This document shows, piece by piece, positions 48,272 through 62,256 of a DNA stretch of 64,000 nt. How positions within the stretch are numbered: position 1 is the first letter of the stretch; the number at the start of each line of letters is the position of its first letter. Below the pieces are notes generated by a model. It was given only the letters and a program-made list of their open reading frames with translations, was not told the DNA's origin and ran no database searches. Source of the DNA: Tetrahymena elliotti 4EA (Eukaryota; Ciliophora; Oligohymenophorea; Hymenostomatida; Tetrahymenidae); contig JH720293.1 in NCBI GenBank assembly GCA_000231825.2, forward strand, positions 1,178,001-1,242,000, written 5' to 3'. A program made the translations under genes and the position numbers.

Positions 48272-50112
48272 TCATTTTTGAAAATATTTGCAAATAGCAT
48301 CTTGCACTTGCTTATCAGAAGGAGAGTTATACTTAAAATCTTCTGTATGCTATGTTGGGAGTCTTTTACTTTTTTCAAGAGATTAAGTTGACATTTAATG
48401 AGCTTTTTGTAGAAGCTTTGTGTCATCAAAAAACATTTTTTTATTTGGTGTATTACTAATATTCAATATTAAATGGTTTTTAAATTATCCAAAATGTTTT
48501 TAAATGTTTTATATTTTAAAAATAAAAATTAATTATATTTACACCGTTGCTGATTGATTTGATTTAAAGGCATTATCATATAAAAATGAATTATAATTGT
48601 TCTTGCTATAGTTATCTGAATGGTGCTATTTCTCGATAAGTCCGTAATGAACTAAAGAGTTTTTATATATCTTTGGAAAATTTTATCCCATATTTTTTAA
48701 TTAAAGGCTTTAAAAACTATAAAAAAATGGTCATAAATATTATTAATTTCAATAAAATATAATTTACTTATTGCTGTGGTTGAAAGGTATTAATCTGTCA
48801 ACACTTTTTGTGTCAATTAAGCTTGGCTTGTAAGATGTTTAATCTAATTTATTATTTTTTGAAAACATAAACCTTTCTGGGTCTCCATGCATGGCCTACT
48901 CAGCTTTAAGAGTTCTAATTGATTTGGAAACATTTAATGTACTTTCCCATGGATCATCTTTTACCCTTCCAATAAAATCATTTCTTTTAGGCTAATTAAA
49001 TTAAATTTATTAACTAGTAGATTTTTTATGGTTTATTTACTTCTTTTTTTCTATCTCTATGTCTACCTAATTTTTCTTCAATTTCTTTAAATCCTCCCAT
49101 ATAAGGGTCAGTTGGACCTATTGGTATAAGAGGCCAAGGGGGATTACTTGACCACTTTAAGCTGGATTTAGTAGAACAATCAAAACCTTTATCCTAAAAC
49201 AACAAAAATATATTACTGAATAAGTTATTTTTTTTAAATATTCTTACCATGTCAATCCATTTTTATTTATTTTTCTCTTTCCAGTCAGGATTATGAACCA
49301 TTTTCATATCTCTACTACAATGATCAATTTTTTAATTGTTAATTTCTATATTCTTGACTAAATTTTCATTTTCTATACGTGTATTAAACCTTTAGTAATA
49401 ATAGTGGTAGAAAATTTAAAATTTAATTTTTATAAAAACTAAATTAAAAAAACTTATTTATTACCTGATTGGTGGACCTTCTTTTTTCAAATCTCTAATT
49501 CTTAGCCAAGATAAAGTAGGATGTAAATGTGGAGGGACATTATTATACATTTGTCCTTCTAAGTGTGAGCTTAAGAATTCCTACTAAGTTTAACTTGCTC
49601 TTTAACTAGCTAGTTATTAGCTTTAAAATAAATGAATATCTTAAAAATTAAAAGCAAAATTCTTATCTAAATAAATAATAATTTAATCTTTACGTTCTTA
49701 AGTATATTCCACCATATTAATCCTTTTCTAGTTACTTTTATCTATCCCTAAAGCTATGAAGATCAGGATTTATTAAGGGGTAAGATCCTGTTTAATAAGC
49801 TATTTAATTATAAAAAGAAGCAAATTGTCTAATATTTCTAAGCACTTTTAAAGAAAATACCTTCTAAAATAGTTTAAGTTCCATCTTCTTTTGCAAAATT
49901 CATTAATTTATTTTAAAATTTTGAGCTTGAGATAGAGTTAAAGCTATCTCTAAACAATTTCTTCTTCTATTCTTTTTAATTCCTAAAAAATCAATAAAGA
50001 ATAAAGATATATCATATTGCACATTTACTTATATCAAATCTAATAATTTTTACTTAGCATCCAACTAATCTTTATATATGTGGCTCTTTGTTGATTAAAA
50101 TACGTTATCCAT
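48272..50112 (-). CDS. Unrecognised conserved-looking protein, multi-exon
   Basis: About nine short exons run from ATG 50112 (MDNVFQSTKSHIYKDQLDAK) to TGA 48274-48272 and give roughly 480 aa. The composition is that of a folded or motif-rich eukaryotic protein, not low-complexity: ASFYNQIAYQTGSYPLINPD, VPPHLHPTLSWLRIRDLKKE, KWSSNPPWPLIPIGPTDPYM, GRHRDRKKE, GRVKDDPWESTLNVSKSIRT. Basic, Trp- and Pro-containing short motifs with no catalytic signature suggest a structural protein, possibly cytoskeletal. I do not recognise the family. The phases were checked for the first three junctions; the later ones were read by eye. Confidence 0.75.
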
Positions 50113-50658
50113 TATGAAAATTTGTTAATGTTTTTTATAATCCTATGTTTGAAAAATTTAGATAGTTTCACAAAAAGCTTTTTAAATAAATAAGTAGTGA
50201 TTAATCAAATTTTTATATTAATATTCTTTTTTGTTAATTAATCTACATAAATAAATAAAATTAGTAATTTAGCCAAAATCTTTAAAAATATAACGAATTT
50301 TCAAAAAATATTTTATTTTTAAGATCTTTTAGATTTTTATTTTTATGATAAAAGATTTCTCTCCTTATTTTTTTATTCAACAAATTAGCTTTATTCATAA
50401 CTCAAAAAATTATAGTAAACTTTTTATACAAATTTTTAAGTTTTAATTTATTTTAAGTTGTAATTTTATGTCAAATGTTAACTTAAATTCTATTAATTTT
50501 CTCTTCCTATTATTTTTTAAATTAAATTATTTATTATAGGCTTGAGAGTAATATACTTTAATTAAAATTGTTATTAATAGAATATTGATGACATTAATTT
50601 AATCAATAAAAAAAGTTAATTAATTGACTATTAAATAGTTTGAAAATAAATAATAAGA
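50113..50658. promoter_or_regulatory. Divergent promoter region
   Basis: About 545 nt between two divergently transcribed genes, extremely AT-rich, without identifiable motifs. Confidence 0.35.
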
Positions 50659-52866
50659 ATGCAAAGAAACAAACAATTATCTAAAAGAGTTAAGAAGTTT
50701 AAAGAAGATTCTATTCATGAAGAATAAGGAAGAAATAATTTGTCTCTTTAGAATAAAAATAATTAAAATTTTTTATCAGAAAAGCAACATAGTCTAGATA
50801 AACAGTTTAAAAACAGATTAGATTTAGAATAAATAATACAAAATTAAAGTGATGATAGAAAGGAGGATTTAGCACCTTGGGAATCAAAAGAAGCAAATAA
50901 ATTAAGCTCAATGAATGATTTAGAAATCGATAATGGTATTTTATAAACCAAAACTTTATTCGCAACAAATGGAAGTCAAACTGATTATATTTATGAATAA
51001 AAAAAGTTTATTCTACCTCTACATTAAATTAGATCAAAAGCTTATTTTCCTAATACTCCTACTATGTTAAGACATGAGCTATAAAATACTGAATTCTCAA
51101 ATTAAATGGAATTCAATTTGATTAGTTAGAATTCTTTGAAATAAATAAAAAATGAATCTTAAGCTAAATCATTTCAATCCCCAAACCACTAATATTACTC
51201 AAACTAATTATATCCAAACACTCTAGACTATTCTAAAAACTTTGAATCTGCTTCTTTGCTGGATTAACAAGATAGGAATATTAATTAACTTCAATTTAAT
51301 AATTGCTTTGAAAAGAGAAATTGTTTATAATCGAGTGAAAACACACTTTCATATTAAAAAGTCTAAGAAGAGTATAAAAAACTTTAATTAGACAATAATA
51401 AATAGAACTCAAAAACTGTTTCTTCATTAAATAAATTTAATTTGATTTATTCTAACTAGAAAAAGGTTACTATAGAAAATTAAAATGTTTTTACACCTAG
51501 ATTTATTCATATTTCATCTACAGAAAGAGAGAGTACACCTATTTATAAATCAAATGTTACATCGTATTCTCTTGAACAATTTAAATAAATTAGAAAAATG
51601 CAAAATTTTTTAAAAAGTATCTAATCTGATTCTAGCAAATCTCAAAAAATTAGATAAAACCCTTTCAAAACATTCTATTATTAATCTCCTTAAATGGGAG
51701 CAGTTAACTGTAAGACTGATGCTAATTATGACTAAGAAATAAATTAAATAAACACTATAAAAGATCTTACTTAGCCATCCTTTCTTCATATTAACAAGGT
51801 AGATTTCTAAAGGTAAGATAAACTTTCTTAAAAAAAATAGACTTCAAATCATTAAAAAGTAATTCTTAGATAGAATGATTAGCCTTAAGTTAACAATCAA
51901 ATTTTTACTAAAAAATCATGTGATAAACCTAAAAAATAATAAAATAATATTAACGAAGAAAGTTGTAAGAAAAAAGCTGCCTTTTAAGACAATAAAGAAA
52001 TTTCAAAAACAGATTAATTAGATTAATCATAAAATTTTTCTCTATTTAAATAAATTTTTCCAAAAAAAAATGGCCAGTTTTCTTGTGAAAAAAAAAGATA
52101 AAATTTTTTTTCTGAAGATTATCCTTTAATTTGTAAATTTTTAAAAAATTAAAATATTTTTTAATATCTAATTTTTTAAGAATCAAAGGAATCAAGAGAT
52201 GGTGTGTCAAGAGTACCATTTTCTAATTAAGGTGATTTAAAGTAAGCAGAATTAAAAATGGCAAATTGTTACTTTAAAAAGAAAATATAATAAAAAACTA
52301 ATTTCATTTATTTTCTGAGTGAAGATAATAACAATAAATCACTTGTTTCTTAAAATTCAAATAAAATAACAGAAGAAATTAATCCTACCAATACAGATAG
52401 ACTGTCCAAAACAGGAACTAATTTTTTTAAAATGAATGAAAAAAGAAATGATTCTTATAGAATTTATTTTTACAGTTAAAATAGCAGCAATACCAACTCA
52501 ATGAAATAAGTGAGCTAAAAAATGGATTTTTCACAATATAAAAATTTTAAAGTTTTAGAAGATTTTATCTAAAAAAAGGAGCAAGAAAATTGTTTAAAAA
52601 AATCAAACACAATAATGAATTAAAATATGATGAAATACAAATAACATATCCAATAAAAAAAGTAGCTGAAATTGGAAGAAGATTAGCAAATTAATACTAT
52701 GCTTCATAATTATATTTAATTCTATTATTCATAGATTTTATAAAAATTCGCGAAATCTAAAAAGATATAGGAAGGCTTAAATCTAATAAATGTAAATACG
52801 TTAAGGCTAAATTAGTAGAAAAAGAGTATTGAATAAATTTTAATTAACTTAACTAATATAAAATGA
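50659..52866 (+). CDS. Intronless 735-aa Lys/Asn/Gln/Ser-rich protein
   Basis: One uninterrupted frame of 736 codons from MQRNKQLSKRVKKFKEDS to TGA 52864-52866. The composition is dominated by Lys, Asn, Gln, Ser and Phe, with many short basic patches and Ser/Thr-Pro sites (YFPNTPTMLRHEL, FQSPNHQYYS, FIHISSTERESTPIY). No domain is recognisable, and most of it is probably disordered. A coiled-coil-like C-terminus (KKQLKLEEDQQINTMLHNY) is the most ordered part. It may be a phosphorylated scaffold, but this is speculation. The long open frame with consistent codon use makes it a real gene. Confidence 0.82.
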
Positions 52867-53298
52867 ACTATATCTGAAAATATTTTCAATATTTACTCAA
52901 ATTCTTTTTTTAGAAAATTATTTTAATTTGATGTGAATTTTTTATGTTATTTTTATTAAATATTGTAAATATGATTATGATGTTTCTAATCTTTTAAAAT
53001 TATACAACAAAATAAACTTAAACAGATAAGATAAAATTAATAGAATATTAAACCAATTATTTTTAAGATAATAAAAGTTCTGAATTTTTTTATCAATTAA
53101 AAATAAGCTCAAGACATTTAAAAATAAGAAAGAAAAGCTTGATAAAAATACCATGTTTAAAAAAGAGTATTTAATTCATTAGAGGAATTTGTAATTTATT
53201 AAGTTTAATTAATTTGATATATCATACATTTTTTTAGAATTAGTATAAAAAAGTGCAGATAATTATAATTTATATTTGATTAAAAATTTCTTTTTCTT
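52867..53298. other. Convergent intergenic spacer
   Basis: AT-rich, 432 nt, between the 3' ends of the 735-aa gene and the first Cu-ATPase. Nothing recognised. Confidence 0.4.
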
Positions 53299-56200
53299 TC
53301 ATAAATTTGACATATTAATAATAACTTATTTTTCATCATGAGATTTACTTGTGTCAAGTTAATTAAATGAGCCACTAATATTTTGATATTCGTTTCTATA
53401 GTGATTTTATATGGATTACATTTGTTCTTTGAATTCAAAGCATCTCAAAAAGCTACTAAACAATACCACAAGGATAGAACTACTGCTCATAGCAATAGTT
53501 GAAATCAAGGGTGATACTTTCAACCCGTACTTGCAAAAACAGCCTGCAGCTAATGGAATCATAAAGAAGTTATATGAAAAGGCCCAGAATAAATTTATGT
53601 AAATAAATAGCTTAGATATTTTAACTAAATTGAAAATATAGGGTATTTTCCATAAGTTTTCATCTAAAATAACAATATCACTTGCCATTAAATTTAATTC
53701 AGATTTAGCATTTATTGATACTCCTAAGCAAGCTTCTTCTAAAGAAAGGATATCATTTAATCCATCACCTACCATCATAACTTCTTTCTTTTAATTTTAT
53801 CTTAACCTGATAAGAAGATCTTTTTTCATTTATGAATCACATTCACCATAAAGATTTTCTTTTTTAATTTCTAAATGCTTTCCAACTTGATTAACTGTTT
53901 ACTTTGAATCTCCACTTAAGATAAATACTTCTTTTTTGAGTTTCTTTGTTAAGTAATTAATAACCTATTTAGCTTCAGGCCTTAAATTATTAGTATTATA
54001 TAATGTGATTGTACAGCATATTTTCTAGTTTGTGCTCATTAAAATAACTGTGCTTCCATTATTTTATAAACTTTAAATTTATTCCACTAATTAGCTGCTT
54101 ACTTCAATATTGTTTTCATACATTAAGTTTAGGTTTCCAATTAATACATTGATTTGTTTATTTGATTTTTTAGTCTGTAGAAGTGTGCATGCTATACCAT
54201 TTTTAAATTGTTTAATAGAATTAGAAAGGAGTTAAAAATCACTTTTGAATGTACTGCAATCTCTTTAAACAGCTTCTTTATAAAGTAACTCAGCCAATGG
54301 ATGGTTTACATTTTTCTCTACATGCTGAATAATTTACCAAACTTGGCTATCAGAAAACTAACTATCAGATAAATTACAAAATTCATCTACTCTATTTGCC
54401 TTAGTGAATAATGTTCCTGTTTTATCAAACACAATAGCTTAAATTTTTCCGATTTTCTCAAATACAGTATTTTTTTTAATTAAAATTGAATTTTTCATAG
54501 CTAAATTCAAAGATGTAGCAATAACTGAAGGTATAGCTAGACCTAAAGCACATGGACCTATTTTAATATATATTTTAAATTTAGTTCAGACATTTAGTTT
54601 TTTATAAAAGACAATAAAGTTTATTTTTTCAAATTAAATCAGAAAAAAGGGAAAAAATTCATCAGTGAATATGCCATTAAAATGATAATAGTAAGTAATG
54701 ACAATTTTCCTATTATATTCTGGTGAAAATTGAATATTAAAAATATGATAAAATGGGGGATGAATCAATAATGTTTTTTGTTATTGTGTTTTTAATTTAT
54801 ATGATCTAATTATGAATGAAATATTTAATAATTATATTACATGAAGCCACTAAAACAGAAATGAACCTTTCAACTGGGAAACACCAAACACAGGTTGAGG
54901 GAATTTAGTAGATCTCAAATATTGCTATGAAACTCCATATTATTAAGGTAAGTGTAGCTAGCAAAATTATTGTTTTAACAAACACTTCAGATAATTTTTT
55001 GAGGAGAGCAGATATTCCTGATTCTGAAGACTCTGAATTATTTTAAGCTAAGTTAAGCTACTTACTTGTTTGGTATAGCAAGCTATCTTCTATTGTGTGG
55101 TTTATTTGGGCAATAGCCTCTCCTTCAATTACTTCAGCCCCACTTCTTAAAATAGAGCCTTTTTAAACATCAAAGGGATCATTTTAACCATACAAAATTT
55201 AATCTGTAGCTTTCATGGTTTATGATATAATTTAGACTACCGTAACATCATTAAGCAATCTGAAAGGAGCTTTGAACATTATAAATTAATCTTTATCAAC
55301 ATAAGAAACATCTAACGTTTTCTAATTATCTATGTCAAATTTTTTATTTTTAGGTTCTATTATTGTAACCTAGGTATTTTTAAGGAGCTAGTCTTAAGGA
55401 AATAACTTATCAGTCATATCTAGAATAGATTTTTTGACTTTTCCTTCTTGGTATTTTCCAAGAGTAATAATAGCTAAAATGAGTGAAGCAGACTCCATCA
55501 TATGAACCAACTCTGATATTTTCATAGCTCTTCTATGTTTCTATTCATCAGTTAGCTTACTACTTCCTGAAGCTTCATTTTTATCATCAAAGAAGTATGT
55601 AAATAGTAAAAATATTGTCAGTAACAAAGAGGAAAAACATCCAATGGATACAAGAGTTTCCATATTCATAGCATTATATTTTCTGAAATTTTAAATAGAA
55701 TTCAAAAATAATCTCTTTCCAAAGTAATACATTGTGAAAGATGTTAAAAGTATCATCAACAAAACATATATTGTGATAATATTCATACTGTAAGGAAATA
55801 GAGCTATTTCTTAAAAAAATTCAAAATGAGGGAGTACCATTGTAAAAAGTGTGAAGCTTAACATTACTATGAAGGCAATAAGTACATCACGAATTTTAGT
55901 TGCTTCAAACTCACTTTTTGGTTTTTTGAAGCTTTCAATGTATGGGTTGCTTTCTATGTCATAGTTTAAAAACTACTTTTATAAGAAATCATGTATTTCT
56001 GCAGCCTTGTTAGCTTTAGGATTGTATTTGATCTATTTTAATGATAAATAATTATATAAATAAGTAATAAATGTATTTAATTTTTAGTAATTTTGGTTTG
56101 GAAACAAATGATTAAAATATTTTTTATTTTAAATTATTAATTACGCAAATAACTCCTTTCTCAGATTATAAGCTTATTTCATTAATTCCTGTAAATTTCT

Positions 56201-56597
56201 ACTTTAAATTTATTTTTAAATCTTCTATAGAAGCTTAAAGTAGCTAATCTTTTTATGAAGCATCCTTAGCTTTATGAAGTGGAATTTAAAAATATATTTT
56301 CCTTTAAGAGTTTTAAGATTTGCTAAATAACTAAATTTCTTCAAATTCTGATATCACTTTAAATCCAAGAGAGCAAAGTTTGTTCGAAATTTCTTGTACA
56401 TCATCTTGATTTGATAGATTAACCAGAATTTTTTCTGATATTATATTGACAGAAACTGATTAAATAGAGAGATAATCAGTTAGATTCTAAACAATTTTAT
56501 TGCGGCAACCTGTACAATGAATACCTTAGAGCTGAGCTTCGTATACATATACTTTTCTCTCACCCTATTCAATATCTTAAGTTAAAATTTTTTGCAT
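53299..56597 (-). CDS. P1B-type copper-transporting ATPase, copy 1 (967 aa)
   Basis: Three exons (56597-56145, 56032-54841, 54557-53299) fit in phase. The N-terminus has one heavy-metal-associated domain with the CxxC copper site (GIHCTGCRNKI), then a degenerate second domain without cysteines. Membrane helices follow, then the CPC ion-binding motif (ASCPCALGLAIPS; the codon for the first Cys is split by the intron). Next are the phosphorylation site DKTGTLFTK, the HP motif VNHPLAELL, GDGLND, and the TM7/TM8 signatures INLFWAFSYNFFMIP and IAMSSSSILV. These Asn, Tyr, Met and Ser residues define Cu(I) pumps (CopA/ATP7). It probably exports Cu(I) from the cytosol into vesicles or out of the cell. 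The C-terminal tail is polar. The neighbouring gene at 58.2-61.3 kb is a duplicate. Confidence 0.95.
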
Positions 56598-58195
56598 TCT
56601 TTTTGAGTTGGATGAATTTTAAAATAATCATAAATTAAGAATTATGCTTAAGAAGATTATTTATACTTGAATTTGTGCTTTTGATTGTTAATATAAAAAA
56701 ATAAACCTGATTTAATAATAAGTAAGGTATTCAAATGATCCTTAAAACCAGCTAAATCTACAATACCATATCATAAATTGTATTAGAGACCATCCATTAT
56801 TAAGAGTGGTAAAAATTGAATTTTATACAACCTATGGAAAAAATATACAAATCACAGATTACCAACAATATTAATTCATTCTAATTTTCTTAAAATACTT
56901 ATTTTGTGATTATAAATGTCAATGAATACCATAAACTACCTCTCCATAAGACAATATGCAATTTATCATTTTAAGGTGAAAAATATAATTAAGAAACAAA
57001 CATAAAATTTAAAAAGTTAAACAATAGATTTACTTAAGCAATATCTTAAAATTAACTTTTATCATTATTCTACTCAAAAAAATTGAATAAAATATTTTGT
57101 TTAAAAGATAAATGAAACTCTTTTCAAATGTAATTTACTTTCATTTTGTATAAAGTTTTAAATTCTTTTGCCAATTAAATAATTTTCTTACTTCTCAATC
57201 TAAATTATTCTTTTTCGCCTGAAAGAAGTTTTTATTCAGGATAAAACATAAATTATAAAATTCATACCAATAACTTTATTAATAAAATGGAAAAATAAAT
57301 CCATTAAGATTAGACAATAATTCAGAAATTAAACTTCAACTTCAGGTAAAAAATTTTAAATAAAAAATTAAGAAAAGCCTTTTAAAGATAGTTAAGAAAA
57401 ACAGGTCAAATACATATAAAATATAACATTCACATTTTTAAATATTCGAAATAAATTATTTTTGATAAAAATATTTACTTTATGAATAAGAGAAAATAAA
57501 GTTTTCCAAATTTTTTTTATTTTCAGCTATTTTTAGATAAGAAATTTAGGAGAATATAGAAATAAAGTAAGTTATGTACAATAAATAGCATGCTATTTAT
57601 CAATTATTTTATTTGGAATTATTTATTGTATTCAAGAGAAAAGATCAAAAATAATTATAATTTGAATAGAAACTTCTTGATCATATGGTAAGAAAGGTAA
57701 ATTAAATATAATATTTAACAGATTTATCTTTTAAAATATTTTTGAAAAAATAATTTTTAATTAAATTTGGATTGTTAAGGTTTTTGAGAAAAAAAATAAC
57801 AAAATAAATTATTTTGATAAAATTGTTTATTAATTTTAAAAATTCTTTGTTAATTTTTTTTAATTTTTGGTATTTCTAAATACAAAAATATAATACTTTT
57901 AAATAAAAATAGAAAAAAAGTGAATGATACAAAATATTACACATAAATTGATATATTTCTGCAATAAATTATTTTTTAATGAAATTATCTATTACTGTTT
58001 TGTATGAAAGTAGATAAAATTTATTAATTATTATTTTTAACAAGAAAATATATAAAGTTTTTTAATTTTTTAAAACAAAAGTAAATTGATGACAAATTAA
58101 TTATTTTAATTATATTTTTTTATTTATTTACAAAATAATTTTTATTAAATTATTTATTTTTTGAAGGTTAGATAATTAGTTAGTTGATTATAATA
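56598..58195. other. Intergenic region between the two Cu-ATPase genes
   Basis: About 1.6 kb, extremely AT-rich. It contains the promoter of copy 1 and the 3' end of copy 2. No coding or repeat signal was detected by eye. Confidence 0.45.
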
Positions 58196-61100
58196 TCAAT
58201 TATTAATTTTTTAAATTAAATCTTAATTTTCTTAAGTAGTTAAGGTAATCATATTCTATATAACTGGTTAAGCAATCTTATCGTGTCTTGTATTCTTGTT
58301 GAAGTTTATTTGATTTTCAGGAGTATTTGAAATTTTTTGTGCCTATACAGTAGTAGGTTCTTTAAATTTGTATAGTCTAAGTAAATTGCTAAATAAGACA
58401 ACAATAATAGAGCTTCCGCTCATTGAAGCACTTGATACGAGAGGAGATAAATGTATACCAACAGGTTCAAAAACACCAGCAGCCATAGGAATCATTAAGA
58501 CATTGTAAGCAAATGACCAGCAGAGATTTACATAGATGAAGATATTTGCCATCTTTACAAGTTCAAGTAAATATGGTATTTTCCATAAATTTTCATTTAG
58601 AGCAACAACATCACTGGCCATAAGATTTAACTCTGATTTAGCATTGATAGAGACACCAATACAAGCTTCTTATAATGAAAGAATGTCATTTAAACCATCT
58701 CCAATCATCATAACTTCTTTATTTTATTTTTCTTTGAGATTCTTTAAAAGTTACTACTTACTCTTTGCATCACATTCTCCAATTAAATTTTCTTCTGGGA
58801 TTCCTAAAAATTTACCAACCTCTAAGACTGTGTCTTTATGATCTCCACTAAGAATGAAGATATCTTTCTTTAAATTTTTTTGAAGATAGTCCACCACTTA
58901 TTTAGCTTCAGGTCTTAAATTATTTTGGTTATCTAATACTATTGAAGCACACAATTTGTTGTTAACTGATACTAAAAGAACAGTAAATCCTTGCTTCAAA
59001 TAATTATCAATTTATTCCTGATTTTCTTACTTGATGGTTATTTAATTTTAGCTCATAAGTTTTGTGTTTCCAATTTTAACCTAAAGCTAAGTGTTATTTC
59101 TTTTAGTATCATATAAGAGAGCTGAAAGGCCATTTTTACCATCAAATGTTGGTTTATCTACAATTTTATAATCTGCTTAAAAAACATTGCAGTTACGAGC
59201 AACAGATTCTTGGTAGAGAAGATCAGCTAAAGGATGCTTGATGTCCTTTTCTATAATTTGAATAATCTACCATAAAGATTAATCAGAGTATGAACCTTCA
59301 GAGTAGTTATGGAAATAATCTATTTTCTCAGCTTTTGTAAATAGTGTACCAGTTTTATCAAAAATTATAGCTTAAACTTTTTTGATCTTTTCGAAAACAG
59401 AGTTCTTTTTTATCAAAATGGAATTTTCCATAGCCATATTCAAGGTTACAACAATAACAGAAGGTATAGCTAAACCAAGAGCACAAGGGCCTATATTTTA
59501 AGATGAAAAAATAATTATTTAATCCATAAATTAATTTTTTAAAATAAATTAAAAATTGAAAATTACATGAAGCAACTAAAACAGTAATGAATCTCTCAAT
59601 AGGGAAACACCAAACACAATAGTTATCAACAGTGTAAGAATCTGTGGCAATCAATATACACCAAACAATCAAACTAATAAAGGCTATGAGTATGATAACT
59701 TTAACAAAATGTTCTGATACTTTTTTGAATAAGGCAGCAATACCATTTTCAGTTGACTCTGAGTTATTTTGAGCAATATTTAATTATTTACTAATTTGGA
59801 AGAGCATGCTATCTTCTATAGTATTGCTAATTTAAAGTACAGCTTTACCTTCAGTAATATCAGCTCCACTCTTTAATGTTTAACCTTTCTTTACTTCAAA
59901 AGCATCATCCCAACCATAGCAAACTTAATCAATAGCTTTTAATGTAGGTTTATAGATATGTACAACAGTGCTATCTGTAAGAAGTTTATAAGGGGCTTCT
60001 ATTAAAATGAAGTCATCTTTGTCAATGTAAGAAATGTCATAAAATTTCTCAACATCAATTTCAAATTTTTTATTTTTAGGTTCAATATATTTTGTATTTA
60101 AGTTGGATAGGAGTTACTCCTCTGGGAAAAGCTTTTCAGTCATTTATATAATAGAGCGCTTAGACTGTCCTTCAAGATATTTACCAATAGTGATAATAGA
60201 AAGAATCAAAGCTGCTGTTTCTAACATATGAACTACATCTTCAACTTTCATTTTTCTATCTGATTTATCATGTTCAGAAGAATGACCCATACTCTCAGAG
60301 TCATTTTCTAATTCTATAAAATAAAGTATTATGAGAAAAACACTCATGATAGCAGCAGATAAAGCACCTAAAGCAACAAGAGTTTCCATATTCATTAATC
60401 TATACTTCTTGAAATTGATATAGGAGTTGTAAATAGGTCCTTTACCAAAGTAGTAGAGAGTGAATATAGTCAGTAAGAACAAAAATATCACATATAATGT
60501 CAAGACGTTAAATGAAAGAGGATAAACTTGCACATCATAGAAGAAATCGAAAATTGGAAGAATAAGAGCCATAATGATAAAAACAATGCAGACCAAAAGA
60601 GCGATTACAACATCACGAATTTGTAAAACTTCATTTTTTACCTCTTATTTTTTGAATCCAGAAATATAATTATTGTATTCTTCAAGCTTACCGTCATATT
60701 GTTAGAGAATAAAGTCATGAATTTAGCGACCTTTAACAACTTTAGAGTTATACTTAATCTGATTTTAATTAAAATAATTGTTGATAAATTTGTTGTTTGA
60801 GAGAATTTTAAATAATTTAAAAATAAAAGTAGGAAATTAAAATTTTTAAATTTAAAAAGAAGGGGATTAATAATAAAATAATTTTTAATTTACCATTAAA
60901 ATGTCAGAACCAATTTATTAAACATCAAGGATACCTCCGAATTGATTTTCAATTACTTTTTAAATACTTTTTATATCAAGTTACTCTTCTTATTTTTTTA
61001 TGAAATGAATCTGGCGAGTAGTATCTGCTGAATCTGTTTTTTGAACTATTTCTTAAAATCCATTCAAAACTTTGAAACCTAAGGATTTTATTTTTTGCTC

Positions 61101-61304
61101 AACTAGTGGTGCAGTTTCTTTGTCATAGAAATGAAATAGGCCCTTCTCACCTATAACATTAATATTGAAGGACTTAATATTAGAAAATTCTTTCAGATTA
61201 TCTGAAATCTTTTTGGTACACCCTGTACAACGTATACCAGAGAGCTAGGCTTCGTAGGAATAGATTAATCTTTAGACTTCCTCTATGTCTGAATCTTTAG
61301 TCAT
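58196..61304 (-). CDS. P1B-type copper-transporting ATPase, copy 2 (965 aa)
   Basis: Three exons (61304-60894, 60758-59567, 59490-58196) with exactly the same intron positions as copy 1. The middle exon is also 1192 nt, as in copy 1. It has the CxxC domain GIRCTGCTKKISD, membrane spans starting VVIALLVCIVFIIMALILP, LETAALILSIITIGKYLEG, ASCPCALGLAIPSVIVV (intron inside the first Cys codon), DKTGTLFTK, KHPLADLLYQ, MIGDGLNDILSLQEAC, VNLCWSFAYNVLMIP and SASMSGSSIIVVLF. All catalytic and Cu(I)-coordinating residues are present. The loop between helices has a His/Ser/Glu patch (MGHSSEHDKSD) absent from copy 1. Known relatives pump Cu(I) using ATP. The two copies differ in ~half of loop residues, so they may be regulated or localised differently. 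Confidence 0.95.
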
Positions 61305-61913
61305 CAAAGGAATATTTTTCTTCAAGTGGCAGTGTTTTTTTTAAGTTATTTATTATTTTTTGTAATTATATTTTATTAATGATTCTAATAAAAGATTTGA
61401 AATTAGGAATCAATACTTAAACAGAAAGACATAGAAGAATTTTTGTTTGTTTTTTGGAAAAAAGCAATATATTATTTTATAATGAAAAACTAAATTTGGT
61501 GAGGTTACTTTTAACATTTTTTTGAATTTCTATTTTTATCTAAATTGAAGGACTTTTTCTTTACAATAATTCAATAATATTTAATTTTAGAAGAATTGTG
61601 TTTACAGTTTCTATGGTAAAATTTTTCTTGAATAATTAATAATTGGCTCAAGATTTATAATTAAAGCTCAAGAGTTTTTCAGATTATTTACTAAAAAAAC
61701 TAAATAAATTCTTCAGTTTTAATAATTAAAAAAAATGTTAATGTTTTTTCAAAAAATAAAATGATTTTTGAGTTTGAAAAATGAGCATCTTAAAATCTTG
61801 AAATGTTTTCATAAGATATTATCTGTATTCTTTTATTCTCTTCAGATCTAATTTAAGATATTAAAATTATTATTACGCAAATTTTTTTAAATAATGTAAT
61901 ATTTTAAAATAAA

Positions 61914-61980
61914 GTGACTCATGAGCCTAAATACTAGATAAGAACACCTAAATTAAACACAGAAACTCATGAGTCATTCC
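61914..61980. repeat. Inverted-repeat element A (~67 bp)
   Basis: The arms share the 11-base TGACTCATGAG / CTCATGAGTCA. Arm 1 is 61914-61927 (GTGACTCATGAGCC) and arm 2 is 61965-61980 (ACTCATGAGTCATTCC), with a 37-nt middle. Each arm also contains a short palindrome. The arm 1 sequence is nearly identical to arm 1 of element B. Confidence 0.6.
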
Positions 61981-62256
61981 CCTATCCAATTTCGATCAAT
62001 TAATTTTAAGTTTATACATCTTACTAAATAAATAAAGTATTTTTTTAAATGAATTATATCTGGAAAGTAAAAATAATTTTTATTTAAGCTAAATAAAAAA
62101 GAAAAGTTATCAGCTAAGTAAATTAAAGAGCAATTTTTACTCAAAAAAAGATGAGAGTTATTTTTAAACTCATATTAAGATAAAACTAGGTAATAGAGAA
62201 AAAATTTTTAAAAAGGAAAATTAAGATTTTTTACAAATGATACAAATTTTTTAGAG

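Noticed and set aside
53411..53602. Plus-strand ORF at the end of Cu-ATPase 1
   Set aside because: Antisense of the TM7/TM8 coding sequence.
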